Part shown: piece by piece, positions 11,977 through 29,088 of the stretch
Layout of the letters: the number at the start of each line of letters is the position of its first letter
Position numbering within the stretch: position 1 is the first letter of the stretch
From: Eutypella sp. D-1
Lineage: Eukaryota > Ascomycota > Sordariomycetes > Xylariales > Diatrypaceae
Direction: 5' to 3'
Assembly: GCA_023313575.1 (NCBI GenBank)
Contig: JAJTTP010000014.1
Coordinates: 496,001-560,000, forward strand
Length of the DNA: 64,000 nt
Notes under the pieces: generated by a model
What the model was told of the DNA's origin: nothing
Databases searched by the model: none
Seen by the model: the letters and a program-made list of their open reading frames with translations, nothing else
Made by a program: the position numbers and the translations under genes

Positions 11977-14560
11977 GGCTTTTTTTCTACTACTGGGTTT
12001 CCCGCTTTATGATATCTCTCCTGTGGCCTGCCGTGTCCTGGATAATTTGTGAGCTTGGGGTTGGTGGACTGGTGTTTCTTGTGATGTGTATACGTCCCTA
12101 TTCGAAGGCAGGGGCGGGGCGGTAGAAGATGCGATGAGATGTTAGGTAGATAGATTTGATGCAACTAAAGAGCGGACGGGTACATTACTGAAACACAAAC
12201 GAGGGCTGGCGGATGGATGAAGGGACTCCAAATTAGCAATAAAGAAGACAGATAGACGAGTCGCGAGCTGATGGCTCGGGGGTTGGTTACAGACAGAGGG
12301 ATGAGAGACACACTCTGAAAGGTAGAGGTTGACAGGTAGTTAAGGTCCGGTAGGGCTGAGATAAGCTCCCGACGCCGTGGGACCCACGGTAGTAGCGGCT
12401 GCCGCCTGGAGATAGGCGGGGTGTGTGGGGCTGCAGGGACTGGGGTGTCGGGCCTTATCGAGGTACCCAAGGGGTCGTCGCGTACCTGGGAAGATATTCT
12501 TTACTGGATTCTATCAACCCGGAAACCCCCAGCTACACTCTCCAAATGTCTCTATATATAAAAGCAGGAAGTGGTTAATACATTATTCAGTATTTAGAAA
12601 AACAAAATAAATTTAAAAATAAAGGTCAGGGTCACAAGCAGCATCACATAGAACTTGTTGGACTTAGCCCTGGCTAGCGAACGTATCTAAACAGCCACAT
12701 TATTAGCTTAACTTGTTTCAATATGGAGGAGCAAAACGGTTGCTACAGTGTTGATTTGCAACACGATTTGTGACTGATTATGTGAATAGCACAGATTATT
12801 CCAAGACCGCATTCTGGGTTTCCTACATCTTTGGTAAATACATAAGGAAGTAATTCCGCCATATAGCAGCTACTACCATGGTATGTAGCTAGCTCCCTTA
12901 TCGAGGAAGGCACTGGATGCCGACATACTAAGTACACAGGTAATCCTAGGTACTAAGATTGTATGTATGTATGCATGTATGTAGTGCATATAGCCGTAGC
13001 TTCTCAGGTAGACTCCTTATATTATAGCTCTGTCCTACCTTCCACTTGCTTTGTATACATCCTTGCTGGGAATAACATTTTATAGCACTTCCAAAAGATG
13101 AAGGAGACAGGGATAGGAAGATAAGAGATGTCTCTCTCCTTCGAGTCCAAGTGAGCCTTATTAACTATGAATGTTTATAAAAAACTGACGGGATAAAGCC
13201 CCTTGCCCCCCCTCGGTATTAAGTAGCGATACCAAATACGACATCGTAAAAAATGCAATCACGACATGAGGAAGACTGAAAGAAAAACGAAAATAAGCAT
13301 ATACATTTTGCTACATATTTTCGTATAAACGTAAACTTACTATGGCAAAGGCCGGGGGGGGGGGGGGGTTGCTGGGTTCGCAAGGAAACAAGACCAAGAC
13401 GTGTATGAATATTATGAAGAGAGGAAATAGAGAAAAAAGAGAAGGAGAGCACAATTTTTGAGATTGATGAATACAATAAAACGTAGGTGTACCTATCAAG
13501 AACCGCTTTTGATTTCCTCGCCCGATATACGTAAAACAAAAAAACATGACGGAAGACAGGACTCACGGGCTCAGCTATTCGATTTCTCTCCTTGAGTATT
13601 TCGTTAAATATATAGACGATATAATCTCTATTTCACATCCACCGGTTGCTCTCCCCCCACCCCCTACCCCATATCCTTATTGTTCTCTACAGGCAACTAA
13701 TGGGGGGGGGGGGGGCGGCTATACACGCATACACGCAAGAGAAACAAGTACATCCTTCCATTCCCATTTCGCCTCGGCTCCCGAGGTAGAATACATAATC
13801 AGCTAGCTAGCTATCATCCACTTCTTTCCCCCCTTGGCCCCCCCCCCACCACCTTATGAGGCCCCCCGTTTCAAGAAAGATCGGAGTTTGATGAACGACG
13901 TTATGATACAGAGACAAGGCAAACACCAGACAAACACCAGACCAGACCAGACCGAGCCCGCCACCTCCAGCCGTAGGTTCACGCACACACACGGAGAGAG
14001 AGAGAGAGAGACCGATCGACAGAAGCAAGACCCAAGAAAGCAAGCAAATTCGGAATTCGGCGTTTAAAAAAGGGGGGGGGGGGGCATAGGAGGGGGCAAT
14101 GATGGGGGATAGGTACGCGAGTGAAGAAGCAAAGAACCAAGAAACCAGAGCCAAGTAGGAGGAAGCAAAAAAAAAAAAAAAAAAGAAATGACAGCGCCAA
14201 CCCCATATGAGGGACCCCTGAACCGAACCGAACCGAACCCCCCCGATCCTGATCCCGACCACATAGATACATATTAACGTTTCGGTTTTTATGTGCAACA
14301 AAACCCAAGAATAGAAAGAAAAACCAGCTTAAAATAGTCTTTCGATCCGAAGGAATAGGATGGGATGGGAGATCCAAGAAGAAAGGGTCTTATCTCAACT
14401 CGCGTACCCGTCACTCTCCCCCCTCCCCTCACCCAAATTATCCACCATACCATTCCGTCCGTCCCAGGGCTTTTCCATCCATGTCCAGGGGAATAGATAG
14501 ATAGATAGATAGATGAGATGAGATAGCCAGCTTATTTTCCACAAAACCGTTTACGCTCGC
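11977..14560. other. 2.6-kb intergenic region rich in simple repeats
   Basis: No supported gene; the open frames are translations of simple sequence. It holds G runs at 13354-13368 (15), 13702-13715 (14) and 14072-14084 (13), an A run near 14167-14184, a GA repeat around 13996-14010, an ACCGA repeat at about 14219-14238 and a GATA repeat at 14493-14514. It lies between the starts and ends of two minus-strand genes, so it contains the SGNH promoter and the DUF726 3' region. Confidence 0.5.
14493..14514 (+). repeat. (ATAG)n microsatellite
   Basis: About five and a half perfect tetranucleotide units followed by an imperfect GATGA extension; just downstream of the DUF726 gene stop. Confidence 0.85.
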
Positions 14561-17500
14561 TCAGGCAAAAGTCATAGAGATCTCCTTCTCCTTCCCAAAA
14601 TCATCATCGTCATCATCGAGATCCGCCCAGGGATCCTTGAGCGCGACGTTCGGCGCGGTGTTCGCGCTCTTGAATTCGGGCCTCGCCGGCGCCGGCGGCG
14701 CTGTGGACGACGAGGGGATGGCTGCCGATGAAGACACGGCGGACGACGAGTTCGCGTTCCCGTATAACCCGGCCGCCGGCGCCGCCCGGGGGGACTCCTG
14801 GAATGCCGTGTCGAACGTCATCTGGATCCCGTCATCGTCGTCGTCGTAGTTATTGTTGTTCCGCGGGGGTCGGTCCCAGCCGCCGCCGTACTCGAGGGCC
14901 CCGTGTGCGCTGCGGGTTTCCCGGAGCGAGGAGTCGCGGGGTGCGCGCAATGACGATGACGATGAGGGGGACTGCAGGACCATGGGGGGAAGGGTAGATT
15001 GCAGTTCCCTGGGCTGCAGTTCCTGCTCTTGCTCTTGCTTTTGTTGCTGCTGCTGCTCCTGCTTCTCCTCCTGTTCCTTGGCGAGCTCGGCGCGGATAGC
15101 GTCGACGTCGAAGAGGACGCCGTGGTTATTGCCGTGTCGGTCCTCGGTGCGTGTCGGGTCGCCGCCCGCGGGGCCGCGCTTGTCCTCGTAGACCTCCCAC
15201 TCGGCGCGGGTGGCTTTCTTCTTGCGGCCGAAGATGCCGCCCCAACCACCGGTGTTACTGCCGCCGCCCTTCTTGGCGTTCTCCTGGGCCTCGAGCTCGC
15301 GCCGCGCCTCCTCGATCTCGTTGATGATCTCCCGCTGCCGCTTCTCGTGGTTATCCGGGTCCGGGTCCTCGATCTCGACGAACTCGTCGCTCTCGACGAT
15401 CCAGCCGCATTTGCGGAGCAGCTTCGGCATCGCCGACCGGTAGTCCATGTGTCCCTTGACGAACTCGCTGCACTCGACGTTTTCCAGGCCGGGGACGTTT
15501 TCGACGGTCGCGAGGCCCGCGACCCGCCGGATCCCGCCGTTGGTGAGGCGGAAGAGGTACCCCAGGATCCAGTCCGTCTTGTTGTACCCGTTCACCCAAC
15601 GGCCCGCGATGACCGTCCGGCACTTGAGGTACTCCTCCGGCTTGACCACGATCGGGGAGCCGAACATGTAGACGTTCTGCACCAGCCCGAAGGCGCCCTT
15701 CCGAGCCAGCTCAAGCATGCAGGAGAAGATGACGCGGGCGCCTAGGGAGTATCCAACGAGGGTGATGGGACGGGTCCCCAAGCTCCGGTCTATTAAGGAA
15801 TCCGCAAGGACGAGACCGGCGGCCCATGCCCGGTCCAGGGAGACAGTCCAGGGGTTGTCGACTAGGTACGAGAGCTTGGACAGCACGATCGGCAGCTGTA
15901 GGGCTGCCATGAGACTCATCAGCACTGTGGCGCCGAGCACCTGCTGGAGACTCTGCGTGACGGCCTGCTCTCGTAGTTAGGAAACAAAAGTTCGAGGAAT
16001 AGGGTGAACTACGGTTACCTAGTTTAAAACGTACCTCTGTAGCTAGGATGTTGATCGTGTCTCCCATACTAGTCAGCATTTCCGGCTCCCATAAGATCGA
16101 GTAAATGTCTCCCATGACCGGATCGACCGTACTGAACGGCAGGCGAACATCGTCGACTTTGCTGGACATCCAGCCGGAAATCGTCACGATGAGGTTCACA
16201 CGCTTGTTGTTGTGCAGCGGCCGGTACTCGAATGTCTTCACTGCCCCGGTCCTCCGGTTCGCGGCCCTGCCACCCATGTAACTACCCGAAGCCGCAGCGC
16301 CCGACGTGATTATCGCGGCCCCTCCGGCCCCGGCTAGGAATGAGCTCGTGCCGCCTACTCCTATGGCCGTGAATCCCGTGGCCAGGCCGGCGCCGATGAG
16401 AGGCGCCATGAGACCAGCAGATAAGCCAATAACCAGGCCACCTCCGACGGTAGCCAAGCCCATCATGACGTAGCGTCGTTTCAGAGCCATCTTTCTCCGA
16501 GCCTCGAGGTGTTCTTCCTCGTTCCAGTTTTCCTTCTCCGCCTGCTGTTGCATCTCCAGCGAGTCGGTGACACGCTTCTCGAATCGGCAAATGTCTATCC
16601 AAGCGACCTCTAAGTCTTTACCCACTCGTTCTAATAATACTCGCGACCGTGCGTCGTAGACGGAATCGGCGATCAGGACAAGAAAGAGATCACAAAGCAC
16701 CGTCCAGCGTATGTCTATATCGATTTTAGCGGTATGGGGTAGTTGGGAGGGAGTTTGAACCTCGGGCATATCTTCTCCGTCGTGGCTTTCGTATGGGGGT
16801 GGCGCGGGGGTGGATGGTTCCGACATGGTACTACTGGAGATAGATTGCCGAGGGCTTATCGGGGACTTCAGGCTTGGGGTAGAGGGGGTAGTCTTCTCTG
16901 CCATGGGATTCTTTACCCGGGCATTTTGCATGAGCGCCGGCGTGAGATCCCGGGGCATCACACCGTGTTCGGCCAACTGTTCGATCATGACCTGTTCTGC
17001 CTGGCTGATTTCCATGTGCGCGTAAAGCCGGATCATGATCTTTTGCGACCACATCTTCAGAGCCTCGGCAGCTAATTGAACCTCCTTCTTCACCTTCTTA
17101 GGAGGGTCCATGGTCTCGGCGGCCTTGACCAGTTCTACCAGCTCGAGACGTGTGATGCCCACGTACGCTATCCTCTGGCCCTCAGTCAGGAGGTCCTTGG
17201 TGGCCTGTAATTGTGAAACGGCGTCCCGCTGGTCATCGTCCAGCTCAGACATGCTCGTAGATTTGACGGTATTGAAGAGATACCGCGTATTATCGTCCAT
17301 GCTAGTCTCGGATTCGGCATCGTCGTCGTCGACAACTCGGGTATAGCCCTTTCCAGCACCACCCAGCCCAGCGTATGCATAACGTTCGTCCTCGTCGACA
17401 TTATGCTCCTTGGCGACTAGTTTATTATCATCATCGTATATGTCGTATGGCGCATAGGCGGGCATGGTCTGCCAACCCTCGTCATCTTCCTTCTTTTCCT

Positions 17501-18308
17501 CCTTCGGTGCAGTTAATTGCTGGTGTGAATATTCGGACATGTCCTTATTCAAGCTTGCAACACTAAGGCCCCGGGCATGGGCTGTTGCAGCAGGGTCCTC
17601 CTTTGGCTGTGGCTGTTGCTGTTGCTGTTCGGCTTGCTTGCTAGCCTGCACTTCTTGGAGCGAAGGCCCCGCGATGGCCTGGGCATTTGAATTAGATGAC
17701 TTGTGTTTGGGCGTATCATGCTGCCGGGTAGTGGTAGTGGTGTCCGTGGCAGTTGTATTATCTTTGTTTGGCTCTGCTGCCGACGAGATGGGGGGGATTG
17801 TCTCGTCGGTGGGTTTCTGCGATGGGAGCTCGGTGGTGGAAGAAGTGGATGGCGTATCTTGATTTTGAGATTTGGTATGGGACTTGGTATGGGCACTGTC
17901 GTCGTTGTCGGCTGGGGATGGGGATGGGGCGACCTTATTCAATTTACTTTGCAGAGGCGGGGTCTTTTGGGTCTTTGAGACTCCATCTTGCCCCTCGGCG
18001 GCGCCCTTTTCTTGCTTTTCTATACTACTACTACTACTACTGGTAGTAGAAGTAGTTGTAGCACCAGACTCCTCCTTATACTTATCCCGGGCCTTATCCC
18101 TATTCCCTTTTTCGTTGTCGACTGTCTCGCCTTTTATTGCCCCTGGTGTCGCACCTGTGATACCACCACCTCCCGCGCCGTTGGCCGCCGAACTGGTTGT
18201 ACCATCGTCGTAATCGTTGTGATCGTCCGGGGTGGGAGGTGCAGGGCTGACATATCTACGGATGGGTAGACCGAAGTCGTCGTATTCTTGCACTTCCCCC
18301 GCTGTCAT
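14561..18308 (-). CDS. DUF726 / TMCO4-like alpha/beta-hydrolase membrane protein
   Basis: Two exons, 16035-18308 and 14561-15967, joined in phase 0 by a 67-base intron, give 1226 aa. Residues 1 to about 330 are disordered (Thr, Ser, Gln, acidic). After a helical middle part comes a glycine-rich hydrophobic stretch (about 613-680, GGGLVIGLSAGLMAPLIG) likely to enter a membrane, then VNLIVTISGWMSS and the elbow GYSLGAR near 829-835 (GxSxG, with Ser as possible nucleophile), as in DUF726/TMCO4 proteins. The tail is low-complexity with Gln and Asp runs and repeated Lys-Glu. Yeast member Mil1 binds the clathrin adaptor AP-1; a trafficking or lipid role is only inferred. Confidence 0.85.
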
Positions 18309-20223
18309 TGGGCTGCTGGTGATATTCTTGTTCGCATCGATACCGTGGAATGAGTTTTTGAGGTGTCGTAAGGCTTTTTGGTTTGGTAAAAAGGTCTGCA
18401 GGGTCTGTTAGGGGTTCTTTTTTTTCTTTGCAGGCTCACAGTTCTCTTCTCTTTCTACTCGGATGTATTATGGATGGTTTGAACAAAGTTTCTGCTAATC
18501 GGCCAAACAATATTCGCGGGTTTCCAGAGTCTGGATGTTTCTTTGAAGATTAAGGTAGAACTTGTCAAGTCAAGTCATCTACTCGTTTACTCTAGCGTAG
18601 TCGTCGTAGTGATAGTAGTAGTAGTATCGTAGTATCCATGGATAGACAGACCTTATTGCGTTTGGTTCGTTCCCCATAAAAGTCCAAAGGAGAATTCCGA
18701 TAAATAAATGGAGCAAGGGTACTTACGCAGCTCCGGTGGTGCTTGTATTACGCTTTGCCTTGTCTGGTTTTAGTTTTAACACTCAAAGATCCATGTATGT
18801 ATGACATGTGTACTTACTCCGTAACTGAAGTACCTAACTAGGTACCTAGACTACACTACACTTTGACTTCTTTTACCTGGAAAGTGGCTACCATTTGAGA
18901 TAAGGGAAACATCCTTAAATCTGTTTTGTCAAGGTGACCTGCTTATGTGCCATAGTTATGTCTAGATTATTTGGCCGTGCAGTGCAGCCGTGCTTAATAA
19001 AGATGGAACTTATGAAAGCCCGAAACAGCTGGACATCCAAGGGCCAAGAGGGCTTGTTCTCATGTTAGGTAGCTGAATTAATATCATAAGGGTCGGGTGC
19101 TGCACTGTAACTCTATTAGTAGCTTGCCATTCCGACAACCTGCATGCTCCGCCCCTTCTCCTAGATACCTAGGGTATCAAGTGGGGACCGTTACATCCCT
19201 TCCCCTCAAGCCCCCCCTAATGGCGTAATATTAGTAGGGGCCTTCATTTTGGCGGGTCTAGGTACTCAAGCACAACACAACATCCATAACTCAGAACGTT
19301 TGATGATGTGGATGTTGACCTGTAAGTTAAAGTCGGATAGCCGGAGTAAGGCCTGGATACTATGTCCAAGCTGACATTACTGGTAAGCTCTTTAAACATC
19401 TAAAGATAAACTATCTCTACCTACTTAGAGTCTGAAGGGTACGGGTAGGCATCTACTTTACCTACATGTAGACAAGGGACATTCATTCATACAAAGGCGG
19501 TCAATGCCCCCATGTAACATAGAAATTCTTTTGATATCCATGGATAGGATCCCATGATGGATGCCTGCTTGCCTGCCTGCCTGCAATCACGCTACTAGTT
19601 AGTTATTGATCTAACTGATACGGCGTCTTTCTTGCCGTTCAGCCGTAAGCTCTTTCGCGCTCTTTTTCTCGTACTTCGTATACCTAACTAACTATGTGTA
19701 CGTGTATATGCACATACACCTGAATTAGTAAATTAGGGACATGGCCAACCCCATTCCATCGGCATTGTTGTTCCATACTACCAGTACTGAGAGTTCCCAT
19801 ACATATTGATACGTAATCATGGGGCTGAGGTGGTAGATATACCTGCATATGTCTGGTTGAAGATCACATATGCGAAATAGCTACTTTTTTTTTCTTCATT
19901 TTTTCTTCCTTTCTTTTCTTAGGGACCTCTTGAGTATGAGGTATGCAAGTAATCGCAGTCGCTCACTCATCTTGAGCATGCATTAAACATCCTACGAAAG
20001 ACCGTGATGTAGTGTGCCAAAAAAAGGCATATAAGAGAATGGTATCAGTTTTGCGCCCGATTTTCCTTCCTTTTCCTCTATGAAAGTAAACATTGCCATG
20101 CCATGCCATGCATCAACGCCGTGTGTGTCCCTAAACGTGGGAATGTGACCGTAGTAGTAAGTAAGTAGCAGCAGCAAAAGCGGTAACAGAATAGTGGTAG
20201 TTCCGCGCATGACCGGCCCCTGA
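18309..20223. other. 1.9-kb intergenic region, no gene seen
   Basis: Upstream flank of the DUF726 gene and downstream flank of utp23. It contains a T-rich run near 18419, a TAG-triplet repeat near 18615, a TACCTAACTAGGTACCTAG palindromic cluster at about 18829-18850 and a TGCC repeat near 19566-19583. No frame with a domain or coding-like composition was found. Confidence 0.5.
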
Positions 20224-21446
20224 TTATGTCTCTGAAGTCGTGATAGCAGGGGTCCCCTCTCCACCACCGCCGTGGGCAGGCGCAGTAGCTGCCTCCTCCC
20301 CGCCGCCGCCGCCGCCGCTTCCGCTCTTGTGCTTCCGCTTCCGCTTCTTCTTGGGCTGATCTGCCGCGGCGTCGTTGGTACCTATGGCCGTCGCCGTTTC
20401 CTCTTCCTTTCTCTTGTTGTTGTTGTTATTGTGGTTCTCTGCCTTGGACGTGCTCTCGGCCTGGGCGGTGGGCTTCTTCTTTTTCTTGACCGATAGCGGG
20501 TTAGGTTCCTTCGGACCACGCGGTTTCCTCCTCTTCTTATCGTCCGATTTCGGCGTCGTCGCGTCGGGGCCTCTATTGCCACTTCTACCCTCACCCGTGC
20601 CTGCACTCTCCTCGTCCTCGTCCCGCTTCCGCTTCTGCCCGCCGGGCCTCTTGATCTCAGCGCGGAACTTACCCCGCTCCTCGGCGGACCGGACGCGCGC
20701 GGTGGCGTGGGCCATGGGTTCCATGAGCACGACGGAGCGACGGATGAAGATTAGGGGTACGCCGGGGACCTGGCGCAGCGACGCGCGCAAGCCGTCGTCG
20801 TTGACTGCGCACACGTACCGGTGCTTGTTGCCGGCGCCGCTACCCTTAGGATCTACCACCGACAGCACGCACTCGTGCGCGCTCAGCGGCTCCGCGTACG
20901 TGTCCGGGTGGTGTCCGCACCGCCGCCGCTCGAATTGCGCCTTCGCTTTCTCGATCGCTTGCTCCACCCCCGGCTCGGATTTGCGCGCGTAGAGCTGCGT
21001 TTTTGCGCCACGGTCAGGTTAGCGGACGGAAAAATCTTTTTTTTTAATTGCTTCAGGGGATTTATCTCTGAGTCGAGAGTAGTAAAATGTAGGCGTTGTC
21101 TTTTAGGGCTTCCTGTGCTAAGTTTCGTTTTTTTTATAACTCACATGTCGCATGGAACATTGCGTTATCACTGCGAACACAACCTTATTAGAAAAATCGT
21201 CTTGTGTAATCGTCGCCTAAATCGCGTATGCCGACACCGAACGGGGGACCGGGGGGGAAACGTACAGGGCTTCACCTGCCCGTGCAGGGTATCCTCTAAG
21301 CGGCGCACGATGTCCATCTTGCAGCGCATGGACTCGGCGAGGAAGTCCGCGTCGACGAGGACCTGGTAGGGGACGTGGAACCCGAAGCCTATGGAGAACT
21401 GCTCCATAAGCTTGCGGTACTGCTTGGATCTCTTGGCGCGAGGCAT
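20224..21446 (-). CDS. utp23: rRNA-processing protein Utp23 (PIN-like domain, small-subunit processome)
   Basis: Three exons on the minus strand, 21266-21446, 21145-21170 (a 26-base microexon) and 20224-20994, give 325 aa. The N-terminus MPRAKRSKQYRKLMEQFS and FHVPYQVLVDADF match the conserved start of fungal Utp23; the microexon supplies LITQCSMRH, containing the first Cys of the CCHC zinc-binding set completed by RRRCGHHPD and HECVLSV. PGVPLIFI is the conserved PIN-like core strand. The C-terminal 120 residues are Lys/Arg-rich, with KKKRKRKHK, typical of nucleolar proteins. Utp23 acts in early 18S rRNA cleavage with snR30. An upstream start would add an unconserved leader and was not used. 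Confidence 0.9.
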
Positions 21447-22223
21447 CGTCGCGACGACGGCTACGACGACGACGACGATGACGACGACAATAGCACCGAG
21501 GCTTCTGACTCGAATCGGATCGGGTCTCGTAGGCGATTGTGTTGCGCGCGGTTGGGTGGTGTTGTGTAGGCGCAAAGGTTCTGGACGTTTGAGAGGGTCG
21601 AATATGGGTTCATAGAAGACGGCGTTCTGGCATTAAAACATGAAAAAAAGAAGAAAAGCCCGAGGATATGTCAATCGCTCAGCTTTTAGGACGTGCCTAA
21701 GGTAAAGTTGTATAAAGATACCTATTGTAGAGGTAGGTAGGTTAGGTAGGTAGTTGTCTATGTACGTAGGTAGATACAGAAGAGAGGAAAAAAAACCCAA
21801 GCGATTGAGCACTGATAACAAAAGAAAAAAGCTTATCAGTTGGCAGGTCCCCACTACCCAATGCACCCCCCTGGACACCTAAGTTGGTTCTATAGCTTTA
21901 ATTTTTAGCTTGATAAAATCATCCCTGCTTTCCCATCGGTATATCTTTCCCATACACTACCTAAGTAAGGTATATGCTTCATGCCCATCTAGGTAAGCAG
22001 GCAGGTTAGGGTAGCATCATCGCCTGCTATGTCTGTCTATGTATAATAAATAACCCCCCCCCCCCTAAAACGCCCATGCAAATGCAAACATGCCCACGTG
22101 AAACTGGCGAAGATACATACTCAATACGGAGGTGCCGGTATCCAGGCTCCCGGGTTTCTCCCACTTCATAGCCAAGAAGGACCTAATTAATTGCCGGCGC
22201 GGGTTTTCCAACCGGCCGTGATC
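21447..22223. other. intergenic region, no gene seen
   Basis: Spacer between two minus-strand genes, holding the utp23 promoter. It contains TAGGTAGG repeats around 21728-21775 and a run of 12 C at 22054-22065. A short ACGACG repeat lies just upstream of the utp23 start. Confidence 0.5.
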
Positions 22224-23801
22224 TCAGGAGCTGCTCAGCACGTTACGCTGGCAAAGCCCGGCCACGACGCTAATATCGTCAAGTTTACCTGATCATTCAC
22301 CGAGGCAAGTTAGTTCGTTTTGAGTCGGCCAGCTTAGAACAGTTTTTATAACAGAGACAAAATCGTAGGGGAGGGCAAAAATAAATAATTTAAAGAAAGT
22401 TCCCTTTTCTTTCTTTCTTTCTTTTGCTTACCTCCCTCGCTGGGTAATCCCTCCTCGATAGCGCGTTCCATGAAGGGGCTCTCGGCAAAGGGGTCGAGAG
22501 CGATGTGCTTGGCGGCCTTGACGAGCTCCTCAGCGACGAAAGTCATGCCGCCGCTAGCACCATGATCGCGGCGTCCGGCGACCGCGGGCCCGCCCTCGCC
22601 GGCCTCCCAGCGCTCGACGCTCCGGCACACGTTGGCCACGATCTCGTGCTCCCAGAGGTTATCGATGACGCCGTCGGACATCGCCAGCACCACGTCGCCC
22701 TCCCGGAGCTCCACCGTGTCCACCGCCGCGTTCTCCGCCGGCGTGTCCGGGCTGTTCGTCCCTAGCTGCCGCGGGCAGTCGAACCAGTGCCATTGCTCCG
22801 CTGACTTGTACACCAGCCTCTGCTCCGCCGCTGCCGCCCGCGCCCGCACTACCATTACCTGCGAGTCCCCCAGGTTCGTCACGTATAAGAGGGGCGTCGT
22901 CTTCGCCTCGGACGTCGCGCCGTCGCCGTTCTCGCCCCTGTAGGAAAGCTGCGCGCCGGTCGCTGTCGTGGTTCCCTGGCAATCGTTGCCCTCGGACGTC
23001 GCCTCGATCGTGCGCTCGTACGCTTGTTGTAGATACCGTGCAGGATCCGGTCGGTACGGCCGGCTCTCGGACCGCGCCTGAACAATGTCCTCCTGCATAG
23101 CCGATACCCAGAAATGCAATATAAGCCTCGACCATAGTCTGGGGGAAACCAGCAGATTAGTTTTAACTTAGTACACACTCCGTCCGTATATCCCGCAAGA
23201 AATTTCGCGTGAAATATTTTCTCCATAAAAAGTGGTGGGAGGATTATGTAGTTGCGTACCCTGCATGGCCCCTGGGCCTGGCGGACCAGGCGCCGACGCC
23301 GTCGTTGGCGCAGATGAAGTGGTCGCTGGCGTAGACGGCGTCGTCGCCGTTGGTCCAGCCGCGGATCAGCTTGCCGCCGACGAAGGCGCGCTTGTCGCGG
23401 CTCTGGTGGTGGGTGCTGAGGGGGTCGGAGAAGGAGCCGGACGGCGGCGATAGGAACGGCGGGGGGAACGGCCGCGGCGTCCGCTTCGCGAATAGCGCGA
23501 ACCCCGTCTCGAACCGGAACGGGTGCCGCGCGTAGTACTCCAGCAGCGGTTCCCGGTCCACGTCGCTGTGGTCCTGGTGGCTATGCCGACGGGCCTGGAA
23601 GACATGATGATGATGATGATGGTTATGATGATTATGGGCGCCTGGCGCTAGCAGCGCAGGGGGTGGTAGGCGGCGACATCGCTTCGGTGGGAGGAGAAGC
23701 GCGGGAAATGGCGATTGCGACGGTGAGGAGAATGCGCGCGGGTATCGCAGCAGCCTGTTCGGTTTTGTAGATGTCAGTAGGGGAAGAGGTGGTTTCCTCA
23801 T
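22224..23801 (-). CDS. ptc7: Ptc7-like PP2C-family protein phosphatase, probably mitochondrial
   Basis: Three exons, 23260-23801, 22432-23138 and 22224-22288, give 437 aa; the start is the first ATG in frame (MRKPPLPLL). The N-terminus is basic and Ser/Pro-rich without acidic residues for about 60 residues, fitting a mitochondrial presequence, and includes a His/Asn run. Catalytic PP2C motifs are seen: GDDAVYASDHFICANDGVGAW (metal-binding Asp), NLGDSQ, AMSDGVIDNLW, and GGKLDDISVV, the last encoded across the short third exon. In yeast, Ptc7 dephosphorylates Coq7 and controls coenzyme Q synthesis. The C-terminus lies beyond an intron full of TTTC repeats, easily missed in prediction. Confidence 0.9.
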
Positions 23802-23819
23802 TCCCACGACGCGGTCCAC

Positions 23820-24536
23820 GGGCAGATAGGATATCGATGGAGGCCGAGGAGTTCAGGCATCAGAGGGTGTTTGCGAGTAATAACTATATATATATGGACT
23901 TGGAAGGCATTTACATATAATAAAGATTTGGGATTCAGGGGGGGGGGGGGGCGAATTGCTGGGCTGTCACGATAGAAGATAAATAAATGTAAGTGATCGT
24001 CAGTTGTTTAATTCATCCCTGCCCCGGGCGAGATGGCGGGATGGGAAATGGAAATTTCAGCGCCTCTCTACGTACGAAAAAAGTTCCATAGCACGTTATC
24101 TAGGCTTACGGGACGCTACCCGGGCAAGTCATAGGGGCCCAAGGTCCACTATTGTACCTGCTGGTCATAAATGTATTTGTGCCACTTGTATGTACATACC
24201 TAGGTACTTATGTATCAATAAATGTCACCTTTCTGGGGGCGGGGCTGTATGTACCTAATGACCACCCGGACCTGGGTAGCTTGGGTGGCGCGCGCCGGTG
24301 CGCGCGAAAGTACATACAGGAAAGACAGAAGACAGACCCATGTCGCGCTTATCTGATAATCTTTGCTAAGCTACCGAGTCCCTACAGGTAAAGCAAAAGT
24401 ATGCTTCAACTTCTTCCTTATTCCTCCCCGTCGCAATGACCTACAACAACTACAACCAATAACAACAATAGTTATAATTCATAAACGAATCGAACACCCT
24501 GTATCGACACCAACTGCGACGACACCCGAGATCAAA
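23820..24536. other. divergent promoter region between ptc7 and prp22
   Basis: Head-to-head spacer of about 0.7 kb. It has a run of 14 G at 23938-23951, TACATACCTAGGTACTTATG near 24192, and a T/C-rich leader before prp22. No gene seen. Confidence 0.5.
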
Positions 24537-28461
<3,925 letters not shown>

Positions 28462-29088
28462 TTTTTTGTACTTTTGCGATATGCCCGGCTGGTGTCTTGT
28501 ACTTTTAATCTATCGTCGTTCATGATTTAAAAATGTTAATAGCGGGCGGACACTTAGACACAAAGTATTTCCGAGGGAGCCGGAAAGGATGAATATAGTG
28601 CATGGTACATATCGCTTGGCCTCCTTGGCTTTTCACGCTTGTGCTGGTCTTCATTTGAGATACGATATGTCATCACCCAATATCACCACTGGTTCGAGGC
28701 TTGATACCGTTGCTTCACATCTTTCTACACAAAACTTCGAGGGGCGGGATTGGGGGTTACGAAATCGGACCTCTCATCATACAACCTGATATACTACAAA
28801 AGGTTATGACTCGGCACGAAACCTCAACGGACGATGTTGGACGTATTATGTCTATATTTACTACCAAATTGAACGGGGATATCTATATCTACGGTAACAG
28901 ATTTTGCAAAATAAACAAGGGTTCTCGTCGAATGTGGCAACAAAAGCAACGGCAAAACCGCTACCGCTCATAACAATGTGCCCGAGCGTTACCCACGTCT
29001 TCCCCGTCGCTATGCCATTTCCCTTGCTCTTTCCTAATTAGATTACTCGTCTTCGTCAAATCAACGCTTTCATTAGAGAAAGTTTCTT
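28462..29088. other. convergent intergenic region
   Basis: Tail-to-tail spacer between prp22 (plus) and the S33 peptidase (minus). Both 3' ends lie here. Short frames only; no gene or repeat seen. Confidence 0.5.

Noticed and set aside
13807..14377. Frames of about 130-165 codons in low-complexity DNA
   Set aside because: They translate poly-G, GA and ACCGA repeats; no start context or coding composition.
14999..15745. Leu-rich 248-codon frame antisense to the DUF726 gene
   Set aside because: The leucine run is the antisense of Gln repeats; no domain beyond that.
21447..21575. Upstream start for utp23
   Set aside because: The extra residues are Thr/Val-rich with no match to the family start MPRAKRSKQYRK.
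24363..24536. Upstream extension of the prp22 frame
   Set aside because: Prp22 proteins start at [10 protein letters not shown]; the upstream codons are leader sequence.
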